Part shown: in pieces, positions 9,359-16,445 of the stretch
How positions within the stretch are numbered: position 1 is the first letter of the stretch
Layout: each line of letters starts with the position of its first letter
Assembly (NCBI RefSeq): GCF_000264055.1
Contig: NZ_AJXL01000022.1
Coordinates: 1-44,337, forward strand
Length of the DNA stretch: 44,337 bases
Source: Flavobacterium sp. ACAM 123
GTDB taxonomy: Bacteria; Bacteroidota; Bacteroidia; Flavobacteriales; Flavobacteriaceae
Reading direction: 5' to 3'
Notes under the pieces: model-generated
Seen by the model: only the letters and a program-made list of their open reading frames with translations
What the model was told of the DNA's origin: nothing
Database searches by the model: none
Translations under genes and position numbers: made by a program

Positions 9359-9748
9359 AAATTTATTTTTAATTGGTTAAAAATATATTTAACCTTTTTT
9401 TTAGGCTTTTAAAAAAAGTAGAAACAGACACTGTGATTTGAATAAATAAAAACACGGTATCTGTTTAGGCTTTTTTGCTAACTCTAAAAAGATTAAATCT
9501 TGTTTTATAAAATTAAGAAATAGTCCCTCCCTTTATCGCAATTAAACGTTAAAAGAAAATGAGGGTACTACTAATTAATTCATAAATTTTAACAAGCAAT
9601 TGTTTATTGTGCAGATTACAAGGCGTTTATAGTTTTATGATGTTGTCTGTTAAGTGATTAGGTTTTCAGTAACTTACGGCAATACGTTAAAATAATAGGG
9701 AGAGTTGTGGAGCATTTAAGACAGCACTGCTTTGAATGTGAAGCAAAA
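9359..9748. other. Intergenic region upstream of the aldehyde dehydrogenase
   Basis: About 390 bp separate the aldehyde dehydrogenase start from the lipoprotein terminator. The duplicated block's other copy has only about 90 bp here, so this stretch was gained in one copy or lost from the other. I saw no convincing gene or repeat in it. It should contain the dehydrogenase promoter, but I could not pin a TAnnTTTG box. Confidence 0.35.
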
Positions 9749-9791
9749 AATCCAAATAGAAACTGAAATTAATTCGCCTTCTATTTGGATT
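9749..9791 (-). terminator. Terminator after the first lipoprotein copy
   Basis: AATCCAAATAGAA at 9749-9761 pairs with TTCTATTTGGATT at 9779-9791 and is followed on the minus strand by a T run. It lies 26 bp past the lipoprotein stop. A near-identical hairpin follows the paralogue at 12113-12155, so the terminator was duplicated with the gene. Confidence 0.75.
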
Positions 9792-9817
9792 ACTGTTAAA
9801 AAAGGAGTTAAATGACC

Positions 9818-10390
9818 CTACTCAGTATCGCTATCGGTTTTTATGAACAATTTTTTTTCGAAAATAGGAGACCAATCCATTGATTTTATTGCTGATATTT
9901 GATTTTGTTCGTTCATGTATACACGAAGTTCTTTATTGGCTACGGCCTTTGTATAGAGTGCTTTATAGCGGAATATAGTTATTTTAGACTCATTGTCTAT
10001 ATAAATCTCCATTAATTTAAGGTCTTTAAAAGCGCCGTATCGCTGTCTGAAATTGGTACAGGTTTTAGAAAGGTTTTCTTCCGTAATGTTGTCGATTACG
10101 GACTGTGTTGCTTCACTTTCATTGAATGGCTTAAACTTAGATGTATTGCAAGTCATTAAAATGCGTTTGCCTAATTCATATGCTTTTGTCTTTAGATTAG
10201 CGTCAACTTTAAAAATAGCTAATTTTATGAGTTTCGCTTCTTCAATTTTAACCTCAGGGGGTACTTCAGGCGTTACTTCAATTAGAACTTCTGTTACTAT
10301 TTCAGCTGGCTTATTATTAGGTATGGCTTCTTTCTTTGACTTACATCCAATGAGGACAACTAAGCTGAGTAGTAGGATTATTTTCTTCAT
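9818..10390 (-). CDS. Lipoprotein, duplicated pair member 1
   Basis: This 190-residue lipoprotein has the signal peptide MKKIILLLSLVVLIGCKSKK with lipobox Cys at about 16. A proline- and glutamate-rich linker (residues 22-52, including TPEVPPEVKIEE) leads to a conserved domain of about 130 residues that begins near VDANLKTKAYELGKRI. That domain is nearly the same as in the paralogue at 12182-12694. The linker is about 20 residues longer here. A Cys pair in the domain (MTCNTSKF and LSKTCTNF) could form a disulfide. I do not recognise the family; a nuclear-transport-factor-2-like or DUF3887-like fold is only a guess. Its upstream partner peptidase survives only as a remnant. Confidence 0.8.
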   Translation of the reverse strand: MKKIILLLSLVVLIGCKSKKEAIPNNKPAEIVTEVLIEVTPEVPPEVKIEEAKLIKLAIFKVDANLKTKAYELGKRILMTCNTSKFKPFNESEATQSVIDNITEENLSKTCTNFRQRYGAFKDLKLMEIYIDNESKITIFRYKALYTKAVANKELRVYMNEQNQISAIKSMDWSPIFEKKLFIKTDSDTE

Positions 10391-10880
10391 TTTTGAGGTG
10401 TTATTTTTAGTAATAAATTAGGATCAGGGCAATTGTTTACACAAAAATCCGAGTCGTTTTTTGTTCAGATGTTTGTATGGTCCCCAAAGTTAGTATTTAT
10501 ATTTTTTATAATTTGAAAATTCAGGTGACGAGGATACTCCTGGTAAGTGATGAATCTCTTAAATTAGCTATTTGCTATCCATTTCTGGAAAAAGTGCCAA
10601 TTACTATTTTATCTGCTATCTATAGTTAAAGGCTCATCTAAACTGTGAAAAATTTGATTTTTAATATGCTGCGCTACTATTATCTTTGGAGCGCGATCTC
10701 CAAAATTAGCATTGAAATTAAAAGCAAAAACTTTACCATTTAAAGCAAATAATATAGGAGCCTCGGTTTTTATTAATAAATCCAATTCGACGTGCATATG
10801 TTGCGCCTCTGTTTTTTCATCTTTAAAAATAGTACTTCGGCCATAAATATTTCTCTATTTATTATCATTACGTTAAGCAA
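10388..10880 (-). pseudogene. Decayed M23 peptidase gene (first copy)
   Basis: Read on the minus strand, this stretch aligns base by base over most of its length with the 3' two thirds of the intact M23 peptidase gene at 12691-13377, in the same position directly before a lipoprotein gene. Shared pieces include the C-terminal coding end beside the lipoprotein ATG, the segment coding FNFNAxFGD, and the segment coding the IFKDE region. The frame is broken repeatedly: one surviving open piece lies at 10609-10797. The HLHFQ metal-binding codons are altered, so both histidines are lost near 10515-10530. Homology fades beyond 10880 and may continue weakly to about 11000. It is non-functional as a peptidase. 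Confidence 0.85.
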
Positions 10881-11109
10881 CTTTATCTTGATTAATGGCT
10901 AATTTTTTTTTCTATAAAATTATCGAATCTATATCATAACCACGCTACTCTTTTTCCAATGATTTATTTGCAACCGATATAGCGAGAGGTGATATATTTA
11001 TTATTAGAGATGCTTTCTAGAACGATGGCATCATATTATATAGTATGCAATATCATTTCTAAAGTGTTTATGTACTGCATTTCAATCAGAGTGCTAAAAT
11101 AAAAAAATT

Positions 11110-11140
11110 AAAGCCAACATAAAAAACTTATGTTGGCTTT
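11110..11140 (-). terminator. Terminator of the ABM monooxygenase gene
   Basis: AAAGCCAACATAA at 11110-11122 pairs with TTATGTTGGCTTT at about 11128-11140, a near-perfect stem with a short A-rich loop and flanking T/A runs, about 95 bp past the monooxygenase stop. Confidence 0.75.
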
Positions 11141-11235
11141 AAAAAATATAATTTGTTACTACTGATATTAAATTTCGATATAAATTATTTTCGAAATAGA
11201 TAGAGCAACTTAAAAGTAAACTAATTCCTTTCCGA

Positions 11236-11529
11236 TTATTTAACGACCAATAAATCTACAAATTCAATTACGGGATCTTTAGATAGCAATGTTCCAGCGT
11301 TTGCCATTAAGGCTTCTGCAATTTTACCAGCAAGGTGTGCTTTTCTACCTTCTTCTGTTTCAAAAGTGTCAAAAATCCCAAATGTTGATGGACCTATTTG
11401 TAATCCGTACCAATTTACAGTGTCTGGTTCGTCCAGTACCAGTGGTAAAGCACTTTTTAAAAATGCCGCAACCTCGTCTTCTTTTCCAACTTTAGCTTCT
11501 AATCGTGCTAATAAAGCATATTTTTCCAT
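11236..11529 (-). CDS. ABM-family (antibiotic biosynthesis monooxygenase-like) protein
   Basis: This 97-residue protein has the dimeric alpha-beta ferredoxin-like fold pattern of ABM / quinol monooxygenase proteins: an opening strand (YALLARLEAKVGKEDEV), a helix (AAFLKSALPL), a middle strand with NWYGLQIGPSTFGIFDTF, and a helix before the last strand. Such proteins act on small aromatic or quinol substrates, or only bind them, in the cytoplasm. The substrate cannot be told. The gene sits exactly between the two duplicated blocks, where the aldehyde dehydrogenase remnant ends abruptly, so its insertion or retention shaped the junction. It has its own terminator at 11110-11140. Confidence 0.85.
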   Translation of the reverse strand: MEKYALLARLEAKVGKEDEVAAFLKSALPLVLDEPDTVNWYGLQIGPSTFGIFDTFETEEGRKAHLAGKIAEALMANAGTLLSKDPVIEFVDLLVVK

Positions 11530-11635
11530 AATAATAAATTTATTTAATAATTAAAAGTAGTGCTATTAGTTTGAGATTTAAATAGTTTAACTTTTGTTCA
11601 GCCCAAAATTTAACAGTTTATTGTTTTTAGCAGAA

Positions 11636-12022
11636 TTATAAGTCATAACGGCAATAGAAACCCTTTTCGTCTATTTCTAACAAACGCTTCATCATCTCAA
11701 CGGCTTAAGTTTGTACTGCAATTGAGGACAAGCTATTATCAGCGTGGTAAGTAGAGATATCAGTACTTAGTGTGCATTCCCGCTTCGCTTGAGCAAGAAC
11801 TTTCTCCTTTTCAAGGGTGTTTAAGTCGGCAAACTGACTTTTTCTATTACACAAGGGGAGTTACTTTATAGAATAGTTTTGCTTGACCGTTATAAGAAGT
11901 TTTATTTCATTTTTGAAAAAGACATTATACTCTTCAATTACGGTTTAAAATTGATCTATAAGTATTTTATCGAACGAACTTAATGCTTTGTTCGTGGCAG
12001 TTTTTATTGTTTATATGGACAT
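11636..12022 (-). pseudogene. Remnant of an aldehyde dehydrogenase 5' end
   Basis: This aligns over its whole length to the first ~130 codons of the intact aldehyde dehydrogenase (8970-9358), same strand, down to the start codon at 12022. Shared pieces are scattered throughout, for example ATAAGAAGTTTT, TTGAGCAA and TTTCAAGGGT. Many substitutions and small indels close the frame. Weaker similarity continues to about 11600, and the other two thirds of the gene are missing, replaced by the ABM gene. It sits downstream of the second lipoprotein as the intact gene sits downstream of the first. It must be non-functional. Confidence 0.85.
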
Positions 12023-12112
12023 AAACATATATAATCTTTAGTTTTAAGATGTTAGAATAAGTAGAAGGGAAGGAGCATTGTCCGAAATACTTCTTTTGAA
12101 ATAAAAATAAAA

Positions 12113-12155
12113 AATCCAAATGGAAAATGAAATTAAGTCATTCTCTATTTGGATT
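12113..12155 (-). terminator. Terminator after the second lipoprotein copy
   Basis: AATCCAAAT at 12113-12121 pairs with ATTTGGATT at 12147-12155, with further partial pairing inside. It is the sister of the hairpin at 9749-9791 and lies 26 bp past the lipoprotein stop, the same spacing as in the other copy. Confidence 0.72.
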
Positions 12156-12181
12156 ACTGTTGAAAACCTAGTCTGCACTCA

Positions 12182-12694
12182 TTATTCAGTATCGCTATCG
12201 GTATTTCTGAATAATTTTTTTTCAAAAATAGCAGACCAATCCATTGATTTTATTGCTGATATTTTGTTTTGTCCGTTCATATATACTCGAAGTTCTTTAT
12301 TGGCTACAGCTTTTGTATAGAGTGCTTTAAAACGAAATATAGTGGTCTTTGAATCAGTGTCTTTGTAAATATCCATCAATTTAAGATCTTTAAAATCACC
12401 ATATCGCTGTCTGAATTTGGCGCAAGTTTTTGATAGCTTCTCCTCCGTAATATTATCAATTACTGATCGCGTTGCTTCACTTTGATTGAAAGGCTTAAAC
12501 TTAGAAGTGTTGCAAGTCATTAAAATTCTTTTGCCTAATTCATATGCTTTCGTCTTTAGATTAGCGTCAACTGAAGTGGTAGCTAATTTCACGATTGTAA
12601 GCTCTTCATTTTTTGCCTCAGTCGCTATATCTACTTTTTTTGACTTACATCCAATAAGTACAATTACGCTTAGAAGGAGAATTATTCTTTTCAT
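12182..12694 (-). CDS. Lipoprotein, duplicated pair member 2
   Basis: This 170-residue lipoprotein has signal MKRIILLLSVIVLIGCKSKK, Cys at about 16, and a shorter linker than its paralogue at 9818-10390. The domain from VDANLKTKAYELGKRI to the C-terminal NTDSDTE differs from the paralogue at only a modest number of positions. Both Cys residues of the domain are kept. Its ATG overlaps the stop of the M23 peptidase gene by 4 nt, implying translational coupling. An outer-membrane or periplasmic partner of the peptidase is a reasonable inference, but no function is known. Confidence 0.82.
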   Translation of the reverse strand: MKRIILLLSVIVLIGCKSKKVDIATEAKNEELTIVKLATTSVDANLKTKAYELGKRILMTCNTSKFKPFNQSEATRSVIDNITEEKLSKTCAKFRQRYGDFKDLKLMDIYKDTDSKTTIFRFKALYTKAVANKELRVYMNGQNKISAIKSMDWSAIFEKKLFRNTDSDTE

Positions 12695-13377
12695 TTATGA
12701 GATGATATTTTTAGTAATAAGTTTGGATTAGGACAATTGTCTAGATAAAAATCTAAATCGCTTTTTGTGCAAACTCCGGGATAATCACCAAAATTACCCT
12801 CTATGTTTTTTATAATTTGAAAATGCAGATGAGGAGAATAGTCCCCGTTAACTGCAGAATCTCCTAACGACCCTATTTGCTGTCCTTTTTTATAAACTGT
12901 TCCTGTTACTATGTTATCTAAACTATCTAAAGATAAATGCCCATACAAAGTATAAAAAGTCTGACTTTCGACCTGGTGTTCGAGAATGATCGTTGGACCA
13001 TAATCTCCAAAACCAGCATTGAAATTAAAACTGTGAACCTTACCGTCAAGAGCGGCTAAAATGGGAGTTCCGGCTTTTATCCATAAATCTAAACCAATAT
13101 GAATGTTTCGTTCTTCTGTTTCTTCATCTTTAAAAATAGTGCTTCGCTTGTAAAGATTTCTTTCTTCATTGTAACCTCCATACGCTACTTTTGCATTATG
13201 CAAGGTTAGATAACCTTCAATATAATTTTCAAAATCTGCTGAATCCGCTAATGATTCCTTAGAAAGATTGTGATTTAAAACAGATAAATCCAAAGCGACA
13301 TATTGATTTAATGAAATAGAATCAGCTATTACTTTCACGTTTTGGGTATTTCTTAAAACGGTTTCTAAACTTGTCAT
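12691..13377 (-). CDS. M23-family metallopeptidase-like protein (second copy, intact)
   Basis: This 228-residue protein carries an M23 / LytM-type domain. Zinc ligands are visible as His93 and Asp97 in HIGLDLW and His185 in SPHLHFQ, with His183 and His147 (LYGHLS) as active-site histidines. The surroundings (AALDGKVHSFNFNAG, LYGHLSLDSL) resemble the M23 module that in other bacteria is fused to a phosphotransferase and an aminotransferase, rather than secreted cell-wall endopeptidases. No signal peptide is visible, so the substrate may be cytoplasmic; this is inference. It overlaps the lipoprotein gene by 4 nt. A dead copy lies at 10388-10880. Confidence 0.85.
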   Translation of the reverse strand: MTSLETVLRNTQNVKVIADSISLNQYVALDLSVLNHNLSKESLADSADFENYIEGYLTLHNAKVAYGGYNEERNLYKRSTIFKDEETEERNIHIGLDLWIKAGTPILAALDGKVHSFNFNAGFGDYGPTIILEHQVESQTFYTLYGHLSLDSLDNIVTGTVYKKGQQIGSLGDSAVNGDYSPHLHFQIIKNIEGNFGDYPGVCTKSDLDFYLDNCPNPNLLLKISSHK

Positions 13378-13416
13378 TATTTGTTGTTTTGTAATTTTTG
13401 ATTTTACTATATAAAA

Positions 13417-13447
13417 AAAGTCAACTGAACTGATTCAAATTGACTTT
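13417..13447 (-). terminator. Terminator of the small lipoprotein gene
   Basis: AAAGTCAA (13417-13424) pairs with TTGACTTT (13440-13447), and the stem extends inward as TGAA/TTCA across a small bulge. On the minus strand it is followed by a run of T. It lies 26 bp past the lipoprotein stop at 13474. Confidence 0.6.
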
Positions 13448-13473
13448 ACTATTTTAGGCATTAAAAAACAGGA

Positions 13474-13740
13474 TTATTTCTTAACTTCAACTTTGGCTTC
13501 ACCACCAGATACATTAACGCTCGTCGAGTTTGTTCCGTTTTTAGTGCTAACATCAACCCCATCACTTCCTACACTGATAGATGTCCCATCAGGATTTTTT
13601 TCCGCTGCAGGAGCCTCAGTAGTAACTTCAATAGTTTGATTAGTGGTAGTTTCTGGAGCGGCTGGAGTTTCTTCTTTTTCTTTGCAAGAAACGATTGCCA
13701 TAACTGACAATACACCTATAATCATTGATATTTTTTTCAT
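13474..13740 (-). CDS. Small Gly/Ser/Thr-rich lipoprotein
   Basis: This 88-residue lipoprotein starts at the ATG at 13740, giving MKKISMIIGVLSVMAIVSCK with lipobox Cys at 19. An upstream in-frame start at 13803 would put 21 non-signal residues ahead of the signal and is unlikely. After the Cys comes a low-complexity linker rich in Glu, Thr, Ala and Pro. A short repeating segment follows (SISVGSDGVDVSTKNG, then STSVNVSGGEAKVEVKK), which looks like beta-strands with alternating Val. Its role is unknown. It lies between the peptidase and the E1 dehydrogenase gene and has its own terminator. Confidence 0.75.
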   Translation of the reverse strand: MKKISMIIGVLSVMAIVSCKEKEETPAAPETTTNQTIEVTTEAPAAEKNPDGTSISVGSDGVDVSTKNGTNSTSVNVSGGEAKVEVKK

Positions 13741-13803
13741 TTTTTTTTGTTTAAGTTTGTAACTAATTAGGCGGCAAGATACTATTTTTATTAACATAAA
13801 CAA

Positions 13804-13830
13804 AAACCCAACCGCGTGACGGTTGGGTTT
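13804..13830 (-). terminator. Terminator of the E1 dehydrogenase gene
   Basis: AAACCCAACCG at 13804-13814 and CGGTTGGGTTT at 13820-13830 form a perfect 11-bp stem with a 5-nt loop, followed on the minus strand by T-rich sequence. It starts 22 bp past the dehydrogenase stop. Confidence 0.85.
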
Positions 13831-13851
13831 GGATATTTGAGTTTTTTACTT

Positions 13852-16260
13852 TTAATATAAATTTGGAAATTTAGACGGGTTTACCTCATTCATCATATTG
13901 TAAACTTTTTCAAAAATATCTTCAGCAGATGGTTTAGAAAAGTAATCGCCATCCGTTCCGTATGACGGTCTGTGCGCTTTAGAAGTTAGGGTTTGCGGCT
14001 TACTGTCTAAATAGTTGTAACCATCTTGTTGCTCAATAATTTGCTGTAAAATATAGGCAGAGGCACCTCCAGGCACATCTTCATCAATTACCAGTAGGCG
14101 GCTTGTTTTGGCAATACTTTTTACAAGATCATGATTAATATCGAATGGAAGCAAAGACTGTACATCTATAATCTCACAGTCAATACCCACTTCAAGAAGT
14201 TCCTGGGCAGCTTGTTCAATCAATCGCAATGTTGAACCATAAGAAACCAATGTGATATCAGCCCCTTCTTTCATCGTTTCAACAACACCTATTGGAGTCT
14301 TGAACTCACCATAATTTAGTGGTTTTTTCTCTTTTAGGCGATATCCGTTTAAACACTCGATTACTAAAGCCGGTTCATCACATTCTAACAGTGAATTGTA
14401 AAATCCTGCTGCTTTTGTCATATTTCTCGGAACTAAAACATGAATGCCTCTTAAAGCGTTGATGATCATTCCCATAGGAGAACCAGAGTGCCATATTCCC
14501 TCGAGGCGATGCCCTCTTGTACGAATAATTAATGGGGCTTTTTGTTTTCCTACTGTTCTGTATTGCAGGGTAGCTAGATCATCACTCATAATTTGGATAG
14601 CGTACAATAGATAGTCAAGATATTGAATTTCCGCAATAGGTCGTAAACCTCTTAACGCCATTCCGATACCTTGTCCTATAATGGTTGCTTCACGTATTCC
14701 AACATCGGCCACACGCAGGGCACCATATTTTTCTTGCATCCCCTCTAAACCTTGATTTACATCACCAATGGCTCCTGCATCTTCTCCGAAAATTAATGTT
14801 TCTGGGTATTTTGTAAAGATAGCATCAAAATTATCACGTAAAATCATTCTTCCGTCTGTATCCTCTTTTGCCTCTTCAGCATATTGCGGTAAAACTTGTT
14901 TTACTGAAAACACATTTAAAGCGGAATCAGAATATAAGTGACTGCTAAACTTTTCCTGATGTCTTTTGATATAGGAAATAATCCAATTTGATAATTCGCT
15001 TTTCCCTGTCTCATTTAGCACAAGACGTAAAGATTTGCGTGCTGCAACGAGAATTTCCTTTCTAATAGGTGCTTTTACACTATTTAATTCTGAAGCGTGT
15101 TTTAGTATGACTTCTTTATTGTTGCTTGAATTTGCAGTTTTTTCCAATAAAGAAACTAATTCTTTTTGTTCTTTAATAACAGGATCGATAAAAGCGTTCC
15201 ATGCGGCTTTTTTACCCTCAAGAACCTCTTTCTTTGCGTTTGCATCTATCGCATCTAATTCTTCAGAAGAGGCAATGTTAATTGCGATCATCCATAATCT
15301 CATCTGTCTGATACAGTCAAATTCTCTTTCCCACGCTAATCGGTCTGCATCTTTGTATCGTTCATGCGATCCTGAGGTAGAATGTCCTTGAGGTTGAGTC
15401 AGTTCATTTACATGTATAAGCACAGGAACATGTTGTTCTCGTGAAAGAGCAGATGCTTTTTCATAAGTAGCAATCAAATCAGTATAATCCCATCCTTTTA
15501 CTCTAAGAATTTCATATCCTTGTGCTGCATCATCTCTCTGGAATCCTTTTAAAATTTCAGAAATATTCTCTTTTGTGGTTTGATGTTTTGCATGAACTGA
15601 AATGCCATAGTCATCATCCCAAACACTTATTACCAAAGGCACTTGTAAAACACCTGCAGCATTAATAGTTTCAAAAAATAATCCCTCAGAGGTACTTGCG
15701 TTTCCAATAGTTCCCCAGGCGATTTCATTTCCTTCAACTGAGAAATTTGCTTTATTAGGTATTCCTTTAACTTGTCTATATATTTTTGAGGCCTGCGCAA
15801 GTCCTAATAATCGGGGCATTTGTCCTGCGGTAGGAGAAATGTCTGCGCTGGAATTTTTTTGTTTTGTCAGATCTTTCCAGGAACCGTCTTCATTTAAACT
15901 ATGAGTAGCAAAATGACCTCCCATTTGTCTTCCGGCAGACATAGGCTCTTGTTCAATACTTGGATTACCATAAAGTCCGGCAAAAAATTGTTCAACAGTC
16001 ATTTGGCCTATAGCCATCATAAAAGTTTGGTCACGATAATATCCGGAACGGAAGTCGCCGTTTTTGAAAAATTTAGCCATTGCCAATTGCGGCACTTCCT
16101 TTCCATCTCCAAAAATACCGAATTTAGCCTTTCCGGTTAACACCTCTCTACGTCCTAATAGACTACACTCTCTACTTATCATAGCGATCCTATAGTCGTT
16201 CAACACTTCGGTTTTAAAATCTTCGAATGTCAATGTAGTATTGGTTTTTTCTTTTATCAT
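13852..16260 (-). CDS. 2-oxoacid dehydrogenase E1 component, fused alpha and beta subunits
   Basis: This 802-residue protein is the alpha/beta E1 fusion common in Bacteroidota. The alpha half (about 1-440) has the thiamine diphosphate pocket: HxxxH-like segment (GGHFATHS, 114-121), and a variant TPP motif at about 183-201 with SEG and ETIN where the classical form has GDG...N. The beta half (about 460-802) has DVGIREATIIGQGIG, the RTRGHRLEGIWHSG segment and a transketolase C-terminal domain. It decarboxylates a 2-oxoacid and passes the acyl group to lipoyl-E2; branched-chain 2-oxoacids are the usual assignment. E2 and E3 are not adjacent. A TAnnTTTG box is 26-33 bp upstream. Confidence 0.9.
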   Translation of the reverse strand: MIKEKTNTTLTFEDFKTEVLNDYRIAMISRECSLLGRREVLTGKAKFGIFGDGKEVPQLAMAKFFKNGDFRSGYYRDQTFMMAIGQMTVEQFFAGLYGNPSIEQEPMSAGRQMGGHFATHSLNEDGSWKDLTKQKNSSADISPTAGQMPRLLGLAQASKIYRQVKGIPNKANFSVEGNEIAWGTIGNASTSEGLFFETINAAGVLQVPLVISVWDDDYGISVHAKHQTTKENISEILKGFQRDDAAQGYEILRVKGWDYTDLIATYEKASALSREQHVPVLIHVNELTQPQGHSTSGSHERYKDADRLAWEREFDCIRQMRLWMIAINIASSEELDAIDANAKKEVLEGKKAAWNAFIDPVIKEQKELVSLLEKTANSSNNKEVILKHASELNSVKAPIRKEILVAARKSLRLVLNETGKSELSNWIISYIKRHQEKFSSHLYSDSALNVFSVKQVLPQYAEEAKEDTDGRMILRDNFDAIFTKYPETLIFGEDAGAIGDVNQGLEGMQEKYGALRVADVGIREATIIGQGIGMALRGLRPIAEIQYLDYLLYAIQIMSDDLATLQYRTVGKQKAPLIIRTRGHRLEGIWHSGSPMGMIINALRGIHVLVPRNMTKAAGFYNSLLECDEPALVIECLNGYRLKEKKPLNYGEFKTPIGVVETMKEGADITLVSYGSTLRLIEQAAQELLEVGIDCEIIDVQSLLPFDINHDLVKSIAKTSRLLVIDEDVPGGASAYILQQIIEQQDGYNYLDSKPQTLTSKAHRPSYGTDGDYFSKPSAEDIFEKVYNMMNEVNPSKFPNLY

Positions 16261-16285
16261 AATTGAAAGGTATCACTTAAAGACA

Positions 16286-16293
16286 CAAATTTA
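16286..16293 (-). promoter_or_regulatory. Bacteroidota-type -7 box for the E1 gene
   Basis: TAAATTTG on the minus strand fits the TAnnTTTG consensus of Bacteroidota sigma-70 promoters and lies 26 bp before the E1 start. A clear TTG at -33 was not found, so confidence is moderate. Confidence 0.4.
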
Positions 16294-16445
16294 CTTAAAA
16301 AGTATCTATTATCATAATACAGTGAAAGAAATATAATTTAAGTATTGTCAATTATAGTACTATAAATATATTGATAATTTAGTTATTCATAATTAAACAT
16401 CCTTTTTATTATAAATAACATAAAAAATAGGGGTAATATATTCAA

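Noticed and set aside
10609..10797. A separate 62-residue gene
   Set aside because: It is a surviving open piece of the decayed M23 peptidase copy, without the metal-binding HLHFQ segment.
13741..13803. A 21-residue N-terminal extension of the small lipoprotein at 13474
   Set aside because: It would put a polar stretch before a complete lipoprotein signal peptide. The MKK start at 13740 fits the usual form.
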